A DNA stretch of 64,000 bases, from positions 1 through 64,000 of the forward strand of contig JAEWIS010000021.1 in NCBI GenBank assembly GCA_023386955.1. Reading direction: 5' to 3'. Positions 54,801-62,978 of the stretch are shown here, piece after piece. The position numbers and the translations under genes were made by a program. The stretch comes from Bacillota bacterium. Lineage in GTDB: Bacteria; Bacillota; Bacilli; Paenibacillales; NBRC-103111. Below the pieces are notes generated by a model that searched no databases, was not told the DNA's origin, and was given only the letters and a program-made list of their open reading frames with translations. Every line of letters begins with the position of its first letter. Position 1 is the first letter of the stretch.

Positions 54801-55085
54801 GTCGGCAAAGCCGCTGGGCCAGCCGTTTTCGTCATACAGCCAGGGGGACAATCCCAGCTCCCGGCTTTTGCGGATGCAGGTGTCCACTGCAGCCATCCAC
54901 TCTTCTCCCATATACGGCGTCTCCAAACCGGCCCGGGCATGCATAAAAAATCCGCCGATCCCCGCTCGCTTCATCTCCTCCAGCTGGCGCTCCAGCTCCT
55001 CCGGCTCCAGCTTGTCGTTCCACGACCACAGCGGAACAGAACGGTACATGGCAGGCGGATTGCGCAGCTGCTCCAGTTTATCCAT
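51873..55085 (-). CDS. GH106-like glycoside hydrolase
   Basis: About 1070 residues, cytoplasmic (no signal peptide). The N-terminal catalytic barrel has features of GH106/alpha-L-rhamnosidase-like proteins: PLWSWNDKL, GIGGFFMHARAGLETPYMGEEW, LYDENGWPSG, GVFTDEPQF and GHVVDEQELMHQVTSTG. The C-terminal half has beta-sandwich domains (LTGT-like LELNQSWWV, VPGLNTVVVKTLYYN, NTITLELANSCRNLLGPHHH). The ATG at 55085 follows AAGGTGGAG. It is downstream of the DUF5107/TPR gene on the same strand. Substrate is likely a rhamnosyl or related deoxy-sugar glycan (inference). Confidence 0.82.
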   Translation of the reverse strand: MDKLEQLRNPPAMYRSVPLWSWNDKLEPEELERQLEEMKRAGIGGFFMHARAGLETPYMGEEWMAAVDTCIRKSRELGLSPWLYDENGWPSGFADGKVPARGLACQQKTLHCESGPFAEERDNTVGLYLKTEQGYACLPAGAAAEEADLRLYYEVNPYYIDTLSKYAVRAFLDDIHEVYWNRFGAEAGAEIKGVFTDEPQFARGQIPWSFGLEAAFRAAYGYDVKEALPALFVQEQGAAKHRYNFWECVTALFVEAYAKQIGEWCGERGWSSVGHVVDEQELMHQVTSTGDPMAFYEYLQIPGCDWLGRFTGEEPIVPKQVSSAARQLGKKQAITESFGCSGWDASFADLKRIGEWQFVHGINLLCQHLQGYSLRGLRKRDYPPSLFFQQPWWQEYRTFNDYFARLSMVLSEGIRQAQVLLLHPVRSAWVELAGTDVSRIRPYHEAFAQLTRWLCQRFVEHDYGSESLIIRHGRVEQGEFIIGEAAYRTVVLPPCATLSRRTLELLKRFAAAGGRLVAFAPYPVLVDGEYDPELQALLAKTLRPEWSPEALLEAVGGANAAFIQVRDAAGAPVVSDDVNVQTLEWAGYRVYYLVNSGTVRYAQAQVELCQSGRVAALDLKTGKLRPLEQEEAGGTVKLCLDLLPAGSWVLLQEKEQGQADRIMPDGAYISVVATSSPSADERGLAPAGCGAAPSFPIVTPDPSLSPRSSPSVHTLELNQSWWVTALDLNSLTLDFCRLRVEGGEWSEPQPVILLQEQLLAYGRPVQVELAFQFGVAFDTNADRPLFLAVEKPGNLFIELNGQPVDMADCGWWRDISFRKLNIAGLTVPGLNTVVVKTLYYNSPETYEALEKARRFESEGNKLKVDTELESIYVIGPFGVTSGAPYTDGERRAVFNEGPFTLTELPETVSGSDLVRQGFPFYAGRLQLEMTLPLDLEGASAARWVFGGAPDAAVCRLIVNGQEAERFLWEPYEADITPYLRQGDNTITLELANSCRNLLGPHHHIKGEVYKIGPDSFKDKPGWTDKDISPGTSIWTDRYAFVRFGLPGAPRIELSGGQQSPSRRGYPVITE

Positions 55086-55246
55086 GCTTTTCTCCACCTT
55101 TCGCCTACGTGCATAGGTCTTCCGTTTACCCTAGATTATAGCTGCGCGGCGGGCAGGGGATAAGGCGGTGAAGCCCACAGACAGGGCAGACTATCGCAGG
55201 GAAACGGAAGAAGCAGGAGCAGCCGATAGGCGCAGCGCCAAAAAAA

Positions 55247-55278
55247 GCCGGACCCCGGGATTTCTCCCAAGGTCCGGC
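55247..55278 (-). terminator. Terminator after DUF5107 gene
   Basis: Minus-strand GCCGGACC pairs with GGTCCGGC around a TTGGGAGAAATCCCGG apex, followed by TTTTTTT. It separates this gene from the GH106-like gene, so the two may be transcribed apart or by read-through. Confidence 0.82.
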
Positions 55279-55285
55279 CAGTATC

Positions 55286-58200
55286 TTATTGCCCGCCGGG
55301 CATAAACAAGCGGGCGGTATGGGCAGGCTCCAGCTCCAGCGCCTGGCTGAGCTCGGTTGCTGCCGCCTCCTGCCGGCCTTGGCCCAGATAGCCCAGGCCC
55401 ATCATAAAGCGGCAGTGGATCACATTGCGCCGGTCCAGATCGTCGTCGAATACCAGGAAGTCCGGCAGGGAAACGGCGAAGTAGTCAATCTGAACCTCGT
55501 CGGCCAGATGCTCCTGCCCGTACTCCACCAGGCGGCGGAAGCGCGCGGCGCTCTCCTCCGGGCGGCCCAGCTCGGCCAAGGCCAGCCCCTGGTAGTATAT
55601 CATTTCCGGCGGCTGGTCATTGTAGAACATGGCGCCGGCCGGTTCGGCTGTGCCCAGGGAAGCCAGGCCGAATTCGGCGGCCGCTTCACCGGGTTGGCCC
55701 AATGCCTGATGGCACAGCCCCAGGTAATAGTGAATGTGGTTGTCCAAGGTTCCCGTCAGCTTGCCCTCACCCAGGTTCTCCGGATAGATGAGCGCCTTCT
55801 CCAGGGAAACCTTGGCTTCCCTGGCGCGGCCTGCAGCCAGGTCCTGCTTGGCCAGCTCCAGCAGCGCCAGCACATATTGGCCGGGCGCTTTGCCTTCGCC
55901 GCCCTCCCAGGGATGGAACCGGCGGGCCAATAGAAGCTCCAGCGCCTCCCTGTGCTGCCCCAGCAGATTATGGAGCGTCACCAGCTCCACATACATATCG
56001 TCGCGGAGCTCCACCAGAGGCATGTGGCGCCGCAGCCGGTTTAGCCGCTCCGCAGGTGCGGTGCCCAGCTTCTTATGCAGCTGGTCCAGCTCGAAGAGCA
56101 CCCGGGCGTCGGAGGCGTTAAGACGGAACGCCTCCTCCAGGGAAGCCAGGGCGTCTGCAGGGCGTCCCTGCTTGTTGTAATATGCCAGCGCCAGATTCCG
56201 GTGGACGGTGGGGAAGGCCGGGTCGGCCTGCCGGGACCGCTCCCAGCACACCACCGCTTTCGTATGGCGCTTCCGGTCGTAATAGAGGCAGCCGAGGTAA
56301 TAGGCGGCCCGGGCATCCTCCGGCGCTTCCGCCAGCGCAGCTTCCAGCACCTTCTGCTCGAAGGCGGTGTTGGGGAAGCAGTAATCGGCAGGCGCAGCAG
56401 CCGCTAAGGCCAGCTCGGCGTCGGCCAAGGCCTTGTCGCCGTTGTGGCGGTACAGCCACGCCAGCGCGTAATGAGCCATGGGGTAGCGGCTCACGCCATC
56501 GGCGGGGCTATACAGGCGGAGCACACGGATGGCCTCCGCCCACAGGCCGCAGTCGGCGTAGTCCGCCGCCAGGGCCAGGTAGTTATGCGGCTCCCCGCGC
56601 ATGAAGCCGCGCAGCTCCTCAGTCGCCGCAGCCGCTCCGGCGACATCCTTCGCCAGCAGCGCCAGCTCATGCCTGGCGCCGAAGTCTGCGGTATCCGCCC
56701 CCAGCGTTTCCGCTGCGGATACCACTGCCTCTTCCAGCCGCCCCAGCTTGCGCAGCAGGGCGGTACGGAGGAGCCGCGCCTGGAAGTGGCGGCTGTTGCG
56801 CAGAAGCGCCCGCTCCGCCAGCTCCAGCGCCTCCTCGGTTTGCCCCCGGCGGCAGGCGATCTGGGCCAGGGCGAAGTAGCCGCTGTCCTGCCAGGCTGCA
56901 TTCCACACCGCCTTGTAGAAGGCGTTCCACGCCCCGTCCAGCTTGCCCTGCCGCTTCAAGGCCATACCCAGCTGGAACAGGGCTTCGCCGTCGGCCGGGT
57001 TGGGATTGTGGCGGGTTGTAGTCTCCACAGCCTGGCGCAGATACCCCTCCGCCTTCACGTATTCCCCCCGCCGCAGAAGCAGCAGCCCGTAGCCCAGGTT
57101 CAGCCGGATATCCGCCGGAGCGCGGCGCAGCCCCTCCAGATAATAGGGCTCCGGTTCACGGGTAGCGTGGCGGTACTGCTCCAGATGCACAGCTGCGAGG
57201 TACAAGGCCTCCACCGTCGCCAACTCTTCCGGAGCGCCGATGGGTTTAGCCGGCTCTGGCAGCTCCTCTTCCACAGGAGCAGCAGGTTTGTACCGGAGCA
57301 GCTGCTTGCCCTCTGCCGTCCCCAATGCCAATGTCATCTGGTGGAGGGCGATGCCCCCGGGAAGCGGCACCTGGCAGCGGAAAGCCACCGCAGGCGACAG
57401 GTCCGTCCGTTCTGACAGGTAGACCTGCCCGTCCTCCCCGGTGAGGGTCACATACGCACCCGGAAAACGGGAGGTGGCGTACACCTGCACCATCACTCCA
57501 TTCGCCGCTGCTGCACCGGAACGGCCCGCCTCTTCTTCTGCTCCAGCCTCCGATTGTGTCCCCACAGCAGCCCCCGCTCCCCAAGGCTCCAGGCTTACAG
57601 CCACATCCAGGTTGGCCTCCCGGACCACCCCGATTTCCTTATACGGCATAAAGTACTGCTTGAAGGTTTTCTCCTCATAGGGCGCCAGCCAGGAGAAGTC
57701 CGGCTGGTTGTCCGTATAAACGCCGGTCATCAGCTCAATGTACGGCCCGTCCTCATCTGTCAGATTGCGGTCCCAGGCCTGGCCGAAATCCCCGTTGCCC
57801 CAGGTCCACTGTTTTTTGCCAGGGGATATGTGATGGTTGGCAATATGGAGGATACCCGCTTGTTTCCCATGATCGTACCCGCCCACAAAATCATGCTCCG
57901 ACCGGTACGCCATATAGGAAGTAGGCACCGGAATATTCTTGTACCGGGAAATATCCACACCGGCGGAATAATCCATCTTGTAATACACCCCGTGGGCAAT
58001 AGGAAACCGGGAAACATCCCGTTTGCCATGGTCCATCACTGCATGAACATCCGGCGGAAACACGGATTGGGTATGATCGTTAACCGCCACTGCCGGATTG
58101 GCCCACCACAGGAAGGTCTGGGGCAGACTGGTCCGGTTGTACAGCTTGCCGTGTATCTCCAGGTACGCCTTGCCCGCATACAAAGTGAACCCCGCTTCCC

Positions 58201-58708
58201 CCTTGGTACCGTACATACGGTCGATCTCGCTGCACCAGACGGTGGCACTGCCGTCCTCGTTTTCGGCAAGCCGGTATTCCACCGGTCCGAAGGTGTTGGG
58301 CCGGTGATGCTGCGGCCAGTTAAATTCGATGCCGCCGGAAATCCAAGGTCCCGTCAACCCCACCAAAGCAGGTTTGATAACACGGTTATAATAAACGAAG
58401 TCGTAGTTGTTGGTTTTGTCCAAGGCCCGGTAGATGCGCCCGCCCAGCTCCGGCATCACGGCAATGAGGAGATATTCGTTCTCCAGATAGACCAGCCGGT
58501 ACGGACGATCCTCCTTGTTATCTTCTATCCGGTCGATTACCGGATGGGGATAGACCTTCCCCGAGCTGCCCTGATAAATCCGTTTCTCCAAAAACATCGG
58601 GTTCTTGTCCGGCTCCCCCGTTCCGTAGGTGGGGATATGGACAGTTTCCTCCCAAATTCTCACCTTCACCTTCCGTTCTTGACCTGCTCCCTTTTTTTGC
58701 TCCTCCAT
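55286..58708 (-). CDS. DUF5107 domain protein with C-terminal TPR array
   Basis: About 1140 residues, no signal peptide. Residues 15-370 are DUF5107, with an aldose-epimerase-like beta-sandwich (VMPELGGRIYRALDKTNNYDFVYYNRVIKPALVG, GGIEFNWPQHHRP). A linker follows, then tetratricopeptide repeats from about 480 to 1130 (NLGYGLLLLRRGEYVKAEGYLRQA and others). The ATG at 58708 is eight bases after AAGGGA. Proteins of this class often accompany glycoside hydrolases and may bind or process oligosaccharides. It is divergent from an AraC regulator. Confidence 0.85.
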   Translation of the reverse strand: MEEQKKGAGQERKVKVRIWEETVHIPTYGTGEPDKNPMFLEKRIYQGSSGKVYPHPVIDRIEDNKEDRPYRLVYLENEYLLIAVMPELGGRIYRALDKTNNYDFVYYNRVIKPALVGLTGPWISGGIEFNWPQHHRPNTFGPVEYRLAENEDGSATVWCSEIDRMYGTKGEAGFTLYAGKAYLEIHGKLYNRTSLPQTFLWWANPAVAVNDHTQSVFPPDVHAVMDHGKRDVSRFPIAHGVYYKMDYSAGVDISRYKNIPVPTSYMAYRSEHDFVGGYDHGKQAGILHIANHHISPGKKQWTWGNGDFGQAWDRNLTDEDGPYIELMTGVYTDNQPDFSWLAPYEEKTFKQYFMPYKEIGVVREANLDVAVSLEPWGAGAAVGTQSEAGAEEEAGRSGAAAANGVMVQVYATSRFPGAYVTLTGEDGQVYLSERTDLSPAVAFRCQVPLPGGIALHQMTLALGTAEGKQLLRYKPAAPVEEELPEPAKPIGAPEELATVEALYLAAVHLEQYRHATREPEPYYLEGLRRAPADIRLNLGYGLLLLRRGEYVKAEGYLRQAVETTTRHNPNPADGEALFQLGMALKRQGKLDGAWNAFYKAVWNAAWQDSGYFALAQIACRRGQTEEALELAERALLRNSRHFQARLLRTALLRKLGRLEEAVVSAAETLGADTADFGARHELALLAKDVAGAAAATEELRGFMRGEPHNYLALAADYADCGLWAEAIRVLRLYSPADGVSRYPMAHYALAWLYRHNGDKALADAELALAAAAPADYCFPNTAFEQKVLEAALAEAPEDARAAYYLGCLYYDRKRHTKAVVCWERSRQADPAFPTVHRNLALAYYNKQGRPADALASLEEAFRLNASDARVLFELDQLHKKLGTAPAERLNRLRRHMPLVELRDDMYVELVTLHNLLGQHREALELLLARRFHPWEGGEGKAPGQYVLALLELAKQDLAAGRAREAKVSLEKALIYPENLGEGKLTGTLDNHIHYYLGLCHQALGQPGEAAAEFGLASLGTAEPAGAMFYNDQPPEMIYYQGLALAELGRPEESAARFRRLVEYGQEHLADEVQIDYFAVSLPDFLVFDDDLDRRNVIHCRFMMGLGYLGQGRQEAAATELSQALELEPAHTARLFMPGGQ

Positions 58709-58855
58709 GCCCGTTCTCCCTTCCAATCGGCTTACACCGGTATCACCGGCGCTGATGATACCCCAAGTCTATCCCTCCGCCACTTTCAAGCCAATGCATC
58801 ATGTAAGGATTAGGATGGATCATATCCGGTTTTCCTGCATCACCAAACCCTTGCA

Positions 58856-58885
58856 TTGACAAGAATAACGGCTGTTGTTCATAAT
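58856..58885 (+). promoter_or_regulatory. araC promoter (leaderless)
   Basis: TTGACA (58856-58861), 18-bp spacer, CATAAT (58880-58885). The start codon at 58892 is where transcription should begin, so the mRNA would have essentially no 5' leader. Confidence 0.6.
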
Positions 58886-58891
58886 AATCTT

Positions 58892-59785
58892 ATGAAAACC
58901 GACCTTATTCAAAAAATGGAGGGTTTCGCCTCCCAGAAGCTCATTGTCATTCCTCCGGCCTTCCTGGAGGAGCACGGGGAGCATCCCCTGATCCGGCCTT
59001 TGTACGCTACCGATATCGGCTATTTCCCGAAAGCGCGCTACCATAACCGCACCCGGCCGGAGGGCTGCGGAGCGTATATTGTGATGCTCTGCGAGGAGGG
59101 CTCCGGCTGGTACCGCATCGGCAGCGGCAAGGTACAGAGTGTGGAACGCGGCCAGCTGTTTATTTTGCCGCCGGATACGGGACATGCCTACGGGGCATCG
59201 GCGGAGAATCCATGGAGTATATACTGGGTTCATGTGATGGGCAGTGATGCCCCAGCTTTTTTCGGAGCTGCAGATTCCGGAGGTAATCCCGTTCCGGTGG
59301 GCTATGAGAAAGCCGTCAAGCTGGCCGGGCTGTTCAACGAATGCACCGATATTCTGCTGAAGGGCATTACCGCGGACCACATGGTTTACGTCTCCCAAAC
59401 CCTGCGGCATCTCCTGGGTGTAGCCTGTTTTCTTCACGGAGGACTGCAGCCGGGAAGCGAACGCGGGCAGATGATTGAGGAATCGGTGCAGCTGATGAAT
59501 GACCGGGTAGGCTCCACCCTCACCCTGAAGGAGCTGGCGGAGGCGGCGCGGCTGTCGGTGCCCCATTACGTGCAGCTGTTCAAAACCCGCACAGGCTACA
59601 CCCCCATCGATTTTTATCTGAAGCTCAAGATCCAGCGCGCCTGCCAATACCTGGACATGACGGACCTGACCTTAAAGCAGATTGCCGGGCAGGTGGGTTT
59701 TACCGACCCGTATTATTTCTCGCGGATGTTCCGGAAGATTGTGGGCATGGCCCCTTCCGATTACCGCAAAACCAAAAAAGGCTGA
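58892..59785 (+). CDS. AraC-family transcriptional regulator
   Basis: 297 residues. N-terminal cupin sensor (GAYIVMLCEEGSGWYRIGSGK, PPDTGHAYGA) and C-terminal double HTH (LTLKELAEAARLSVPHYVQLFK, LTLKQIAGQVGFTDPYYFSRMFRK). No Shine-Dalgarno sequence precedes the ATG at 58892, which lies at the expected transcription start. It is divergent from the DUF5107 gene with about 180 bp shared. It probably activates that gene and perhaps the GH106-like gene when a sugar binds the cupin (inference). Confidence 0.9.
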   Translation: MKTDLIQKMEGFASQKLIVIPPAFLEEHGEHPLIRPLYATDIGYFPKARYHNRTRPEGCGAYIVMLCEEGSGWYRIGSGKVQSVERGQLFILPPDTGHAYGASAENPWSIYWVHVMGSDAPAFFGAADSGGNPVPVGYEKAVKLAGLFNECTDILLKGITADHMVYVSQTLRHLLGVACFLHGGLQPGSERGQMIEESVQLMNDRVGSTLTLKELAEAARLSVPHYVQLFKTRTGYTPIDFYLKLKIQRACQYLDMTDLTLKQIAGQVGFTDPYYFSRMFRKIVGMAPSDYRKTKKG

Positions 59786-59808
59786 GCCCGGATGAGCTTA
59801 GCCTTTTT
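59775..59808. terminator. Bidirectional terminator
   Basis: AAAAAGGCTGAGC pairs with GCTTAGCCTTTTT around CCGGATGA. It overlaps the AraC stop region and ends thuA-like transcription from the other side. Confidence 0.8.
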
Positions 59809-59817
59809 CGTATGAGC

Positions 59818-60456
59818 TTATAGCTTGCCCGCCGCCCACAAGGCCGCTTGCCGGACCCAGCGGGAATATTCCTCATGCTGGAAGCTGGGCAGATGATGGC
59901 CGGGCGCCAGAACCGCCACCCGGCCCAGGCCATAGGGACGGACCCAGGCAGCCGGATACTCTCCGCCTTCATGCCGGTAGGTCAACAGCACCTGAACCTT
60001 CGCCAGCGGGTCGATGTCATAACGGTAAGGCTCTTCATCCAGGGTGAAGCCCGGCAGCCCTGATGACAGAGGATGCGCCGCGCCCTCCTCCGTGACCTGG
60101 AACTCCAGCTCCGCATATGGCGGATGCCCCGTAAAGTACGCTCCCGCCAGTTGGGCCAGCTCGGGAGCCGCCTGCAGGCTCATGCCGTTATGGAGCACCA
60201 GCAGACCTCCCCCTTGAGCGACATAACCGAGAAGACCGGCAATTTCCTCGGGGGCCGCTGGAGTTTTCCAGCTGTCCGTATAGGACACGACCAGATCATA
60301 AGCACCGATGCTCTCCTTGCGCAGTTCGGCAGTGCCCACCTCCGGGGTCACCTGGAAATCGTCCCCCCATATTTCCGCCAGCCGCTCCTGCACCGCCTTC
60401 AGCGGATGATAAGGGGCGGATTCATTATGTCCCACCAGTAACGTGCGAATAGACAT
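59818..60456 (-). CDS. ThuA-like glutamine-amidotransferase-fold protein
   Basis: 212 residues. ThuA domain (IRTLLVGHNESAPYHP, YDLVVSYTDSW, GGGLLVLHNGMS, PAAWVRPYGLGRVAVLAPGHHLPSF). ThuA proteins accompany disaccharide catabolism in rhizobia and Bacteroidetes, but their reaction is unsettled. GAGGAGA precedes the ATG. It is 30 bp after the SDR gene on the same strand, so the two probably form an operon next to the glycan locus. Confidence 0.86.
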   Translation of the reverse strand: MSIRTLLVGHNESAPYHPLKAVQERLAEIWGDDFQVTPEVGTAELRKESIGAYDLVVSYTDSWKTPAAPEEIAGLLGYVAQGGGLLVLHNGMSLQAAPELAQLAGAYFTGHPPYAELEFQVTEEGAAHPLSSGLPGFTLDEEPYRYDIDPLAKVQVLLTYRHEGGEYPAAWVRPYGLGRVAVLAPGHHLPSFQHEEYSRWVRQAALWAAGKL

Positions 60457-60486
60457 GTTATCCTGTCTCCTCTCATTTCGGTTCTT

Positions 60487-61218
60487 TTACCAGGGCAGCA
60501 CCTGTCCGGAATAATCCAGCAGTGCCATCGTCTCTCCGGCATAATCCGGAGCCAGCCGCTTGTCCACCAGGTCGAGAATAGACCCGGCAGATTCCTCCGG
60601 TATTAATTTCCCCGCCGTATCCAGCTTTCCCTGCATAAAGGTTTTCACATGGCCCGGATGGATCACCATCACCCTGCCGCCTTTGGGCGAGAGCTGGTTA
60701 TGGATCAGCATAGACTGCATATTCAAGGCCGCCTTGGACATGCAGTAGGCGTACCAGGAATTCCGCCAGCAGTCTCCGATGCTCCCTGCCTCCGAGGAGA
60801 TGTTCACGATCAGCTTATCCTGGCTGTCCATCAGTAGAGGCACGAACCGGTTGGACATCCTCAGAGACCCCAGGGTATTCACCTTAAAAACCTGCTCCAT
60901 CTCGGCAAAATCCAGCTCATCCTCCACCGTCGCACTAATATTGCCCAGGATAGCTGCATTATTAACTAATATATCCAACACCCCGGTTTCTTCCTGTACC
61001 CGTTCATACGCTTGCTCCACACTCACTTCGCTGGCAATATCCAGTGTCACGAACCGGAGGCGGCCGCTATATGCTTTCTCCAATTCCTTGTGCGCATCGC
61101 CTTTCTCCAGGAGCAGACCGGCAAAAACCCCATACCCCCGCTCCAATAAACCCTTGGCAAGGGCCAGTCCCAGCCCCCTGTCCGCGCCGCTTACCAGCGC
61201 CCATCGTTGTTGCTCCAT
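60487..61218 (-). CDS. Short-chain dehydrogenase/reductase
   Basis: 243 residues. Dinucleotide-binding SGADRGLGLALA, NNAAI, catalytic Ser in NISSEAGSIG and Tyr/Lys in YCMSKAAL. PGHVKTFMQG follows. NAD(P)-linked oxidoreductase; substrate unknown. The ATG at 61218 is seven bases after GGGGAG. It is the first gene of a probable operon with the ThuA-like gene, hinting at a keto-sugar or sugar-acid step (inference). Confidence 0.88.
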   Translation of the reverse strand: MEQQRWALVSGADRGLGLALAKGLLERGYGVFAGLLLEKGDAHKELEKAYSGRLRFVTLDIASEVSVEQAYERVQEETGVLDILVNNAAILGNISATVEDELDFAEMEQVFKVNTLGSLRMSNRFVPLLMDSQDKLIVNISSEAGSIGDCWRNSWYAYCMSKAALNMQSMLIHNQLSPKGGRVMVIHPGHVKTFMQGKLDTAGKLIPEESAGSILDLVDKRLAPDYAGETMALLDYSGQVLPW

Positions 61219-61736
61219 GCTGCAGCTCCCCATTTCCTCCGATTCATCCCATCCTGCCAAGACGTATGTTTACTGCCTTAAGTTTACGCTTTCATGGACG
61301 CTCCATCAAATAAACGGACGCCGTTCCAGGACTTTATTCAAGGCACACCCGATCCCTGCCTGCTCAGGCATAAAGGACAGGAAGACGTCCGCCGATTTCC
61401 TCATTCATCCGTTTCAATGCTTCATGGCGGTATGTCGTCTGCAGTATAAAGCTCAGGCAGGTATCCGACATAGATGCCTGCCCCCTTGCGGGAATCCCGC
61501 CATGGCTCCTTGCGCCAGTCCATCCCGTCCAGAAATCTGTGCAATTCCTGAAGGTTTCAAATTGATCATTCCATTGCCCTCCCATACCGTCCATATTAGA
61601 CCAATTGCATCCGCTCAGCTATAAGCCAATGGAAGATTGTTATGGCATAATGTCACATGAAACGTAAGCCCTTTCGGATACCCGTCCAGGTAGTGTATAC
61701 TTAAAGAATATCTACAGGACGAAAGGATGGCCCGCT
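61219..61736. other. 518-bp intergenic region
   Basis: I see no gene with a credible ribosome site. Near the AraC end, TATACT at 61696-61701 is a likely -10 for the downstream regulator, with only a weak -35 (TTTCGG, 18 bp upstream). A 76-codon minus-strand frame at 61364-61594 was judged unlikely. Confidence 0.5.
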
Positions 61737-62576
61737 GTGAACCACCGTTCCTCTGAAAAACATTTTATCGGCGAGGCATTCTCCATCCAGCAGCTGCGAA
61801 AGCTCGGCTTTGACAAGATGGCACGTCCCCACTCCCATACCTGCTACGAGCTGTATTATCTCCTGCATGGAGAACGTGTTTACTTTATGAACGGCAATGT
61901 TTATGTAGCCCGCAAAGGCGACCTGATGCTGGTCATGCCGGGAGACCTGCACTCCACCTCCAGCTCCCAGGTTGAGGAGTTCGAGCGGGTGCTTCTCCAT
62001 TTCTCGCCGGAATTTCTTTCCGGAGAGGACGGGTCGATTTTAGAGCAGGCGCCTTTTTTGGAGTCGGGAATGATTCATCTGCCCTTGAAGGAGCAGCCCG
62101 AGCTGGAAAGACTGCTTCTGGGCATGCTGGCCGAATGCCAGGAAAGCCACAATTTTTATGAGACCTTTGTCAGACAGCTGTTGACTGAATTCCTTATCCG
62201 TGTACACCGTACTGCTCTAGGGGCCGACGATATGCCGCAGCCCCGACATCCCATGCACCAAAAGATTTCGGAAATTTCCGCCTATATTCACGAGCATTAC
62301 CGGGAGCCGTTGACGCTGGAGGAGCTTTCCCGGCAATTTTACATCAGTCCGGCTTACCTTAGCCGGGTGTTCCTCAAGCTGACAGGCTTCCATTTGAGCG
62401 AATACATTCGGGTGGTCCGGGTCAGGGAAGCCCAGAATATGCTCCGCAACACCCGGGAAAAGATTCAGCTGATTGCCGAGCAGGTAGGCTTCGAGCATGT
62501 TTCCCACTTTAACAAAACCTTCAAAAGCATTACCGGCTCCTCTCCGCTTCACTACCGGAAGCAGCACAGAATGTAG
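61737..62576 (+). CDS. AraC-family transcriptional regulator
   Basis: 279 residues. N-terminal cupin (PHSHTCYELYYLLHGERVYFMNG, VMPGDLHST) and C-terminal AraC HTH pair (LTLEELSRQFYISPAYLSRVFLK, IQLIAEQVGFEHVSHFNKTFK). GTG start at 61737 after GAAAGGA. This YSIRK-like HxH cupin type usually senses a carbohydrate. No adjacent transporter is in view; its target may be elsewhere. Confidence 0.9.
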   Translation: MNHRSSEKHFIGEAFSIQQLRKLGFDKMARPHSHTCYELYYLLHGERVYFMNGNVYVARKGDLMLVMPGDLHSTSSSQVEEFERVLLHFSPEFLSGEDGSILEQAPFLESGMIHLPLKEQPELERLLLGMLAECQESHNFYETFVRQLLTEFLIRVHRTALGADDMPQPRHPMHQKISEISAYIHEHYREPLTLEELSRQFYISPAYLSRVFLKLTGFHLSEYIRVVRVREAQNMLRNTREKIQLIAEQVGFEHVSHFNKTFKSITGSSPLHYRKQHRM

Positions 62577-62600
62577 ATGGCAGGCCGCAGTACGCAGAAC

Positions 62601-62645
62601 AAACAAACCGTCTTCGGCGTTGGAGGCGGTTTGTTTATGTTTTTC
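62601..62645 (+). terminator. Terminator of AraC gene
   Basis: AAACAAACCG (62601-62610) pairs with CGGTTTGTTT (62627-62636), followed by ATGTTTTT. Confidence 0.78.
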
Positions 62646-62727
62646 CGGTATGAGCTGATATTCCTTTTCTATGGTATTTTTTTACATCCCCTTCTCCACC
62701 AAATACCCTCCTACCTCTTCTTTCGAA

Positions 62728-62746
62728 CACTATCCCATCTGCTCAG
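62728..62746 (+). repeat. Dispersed 20-bp repeat copy
   Basis: CACTATCCCATCTGCTCAG, preceded by TTCGAA, matches copies at 31652 and (inverted) 32122. It directly precedes the 22-bp tandem array. Confidence 0.8.
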
Positions 62747-62754
62747 AAACAGGC

Positions 62755-62866
62755 TTATGGCCTAAGCCTGTTCGCTTATGATCTAACCCCTGTTCGCTAT
62801 GATCTTACCCCTGTCTGCTTACCATCTAAGCCCTGTTTGGTTGCGATCTAACCCCTGTTTGAATAA
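62755..62866 (+). repeat. 21-22-bp tandem repeat, 5 units
   Basis: CCTGT starts at 62767, 62789, 62810, 62832 and 62854, a pitch of 22, 21, 22 and 22. The unit is close to GATCTAACCCCTGTTCGCTTA. Units diverge at several positions, and there is no spacer-repeat alternation, so it is not a CRISPR. Confidence 0.85.
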
Positions 62867-62978
62867 ATTTCAAATAATCAAGTCCAGAAAATAATCGAGT
62901 TACAGCTTGAAACAGGAACAAACGTTTGGTATAATGGGAACATAAGTTCTTGTTTCGCTATATATGAAGGTTGAGGCG

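Noticed and set aside
61364..61594. 76-codon minus-strand frame
   Set aside because: Composition unlike neighbours, no convincing ribosome site for the first ATG, no terminator; left unannotated.
62755..62866. Possible CRISPR or iteron origin
   Set aside because: Contiguous 22-bp tandem units without spacers; no replication gene or DnaA-box cluster nearby.
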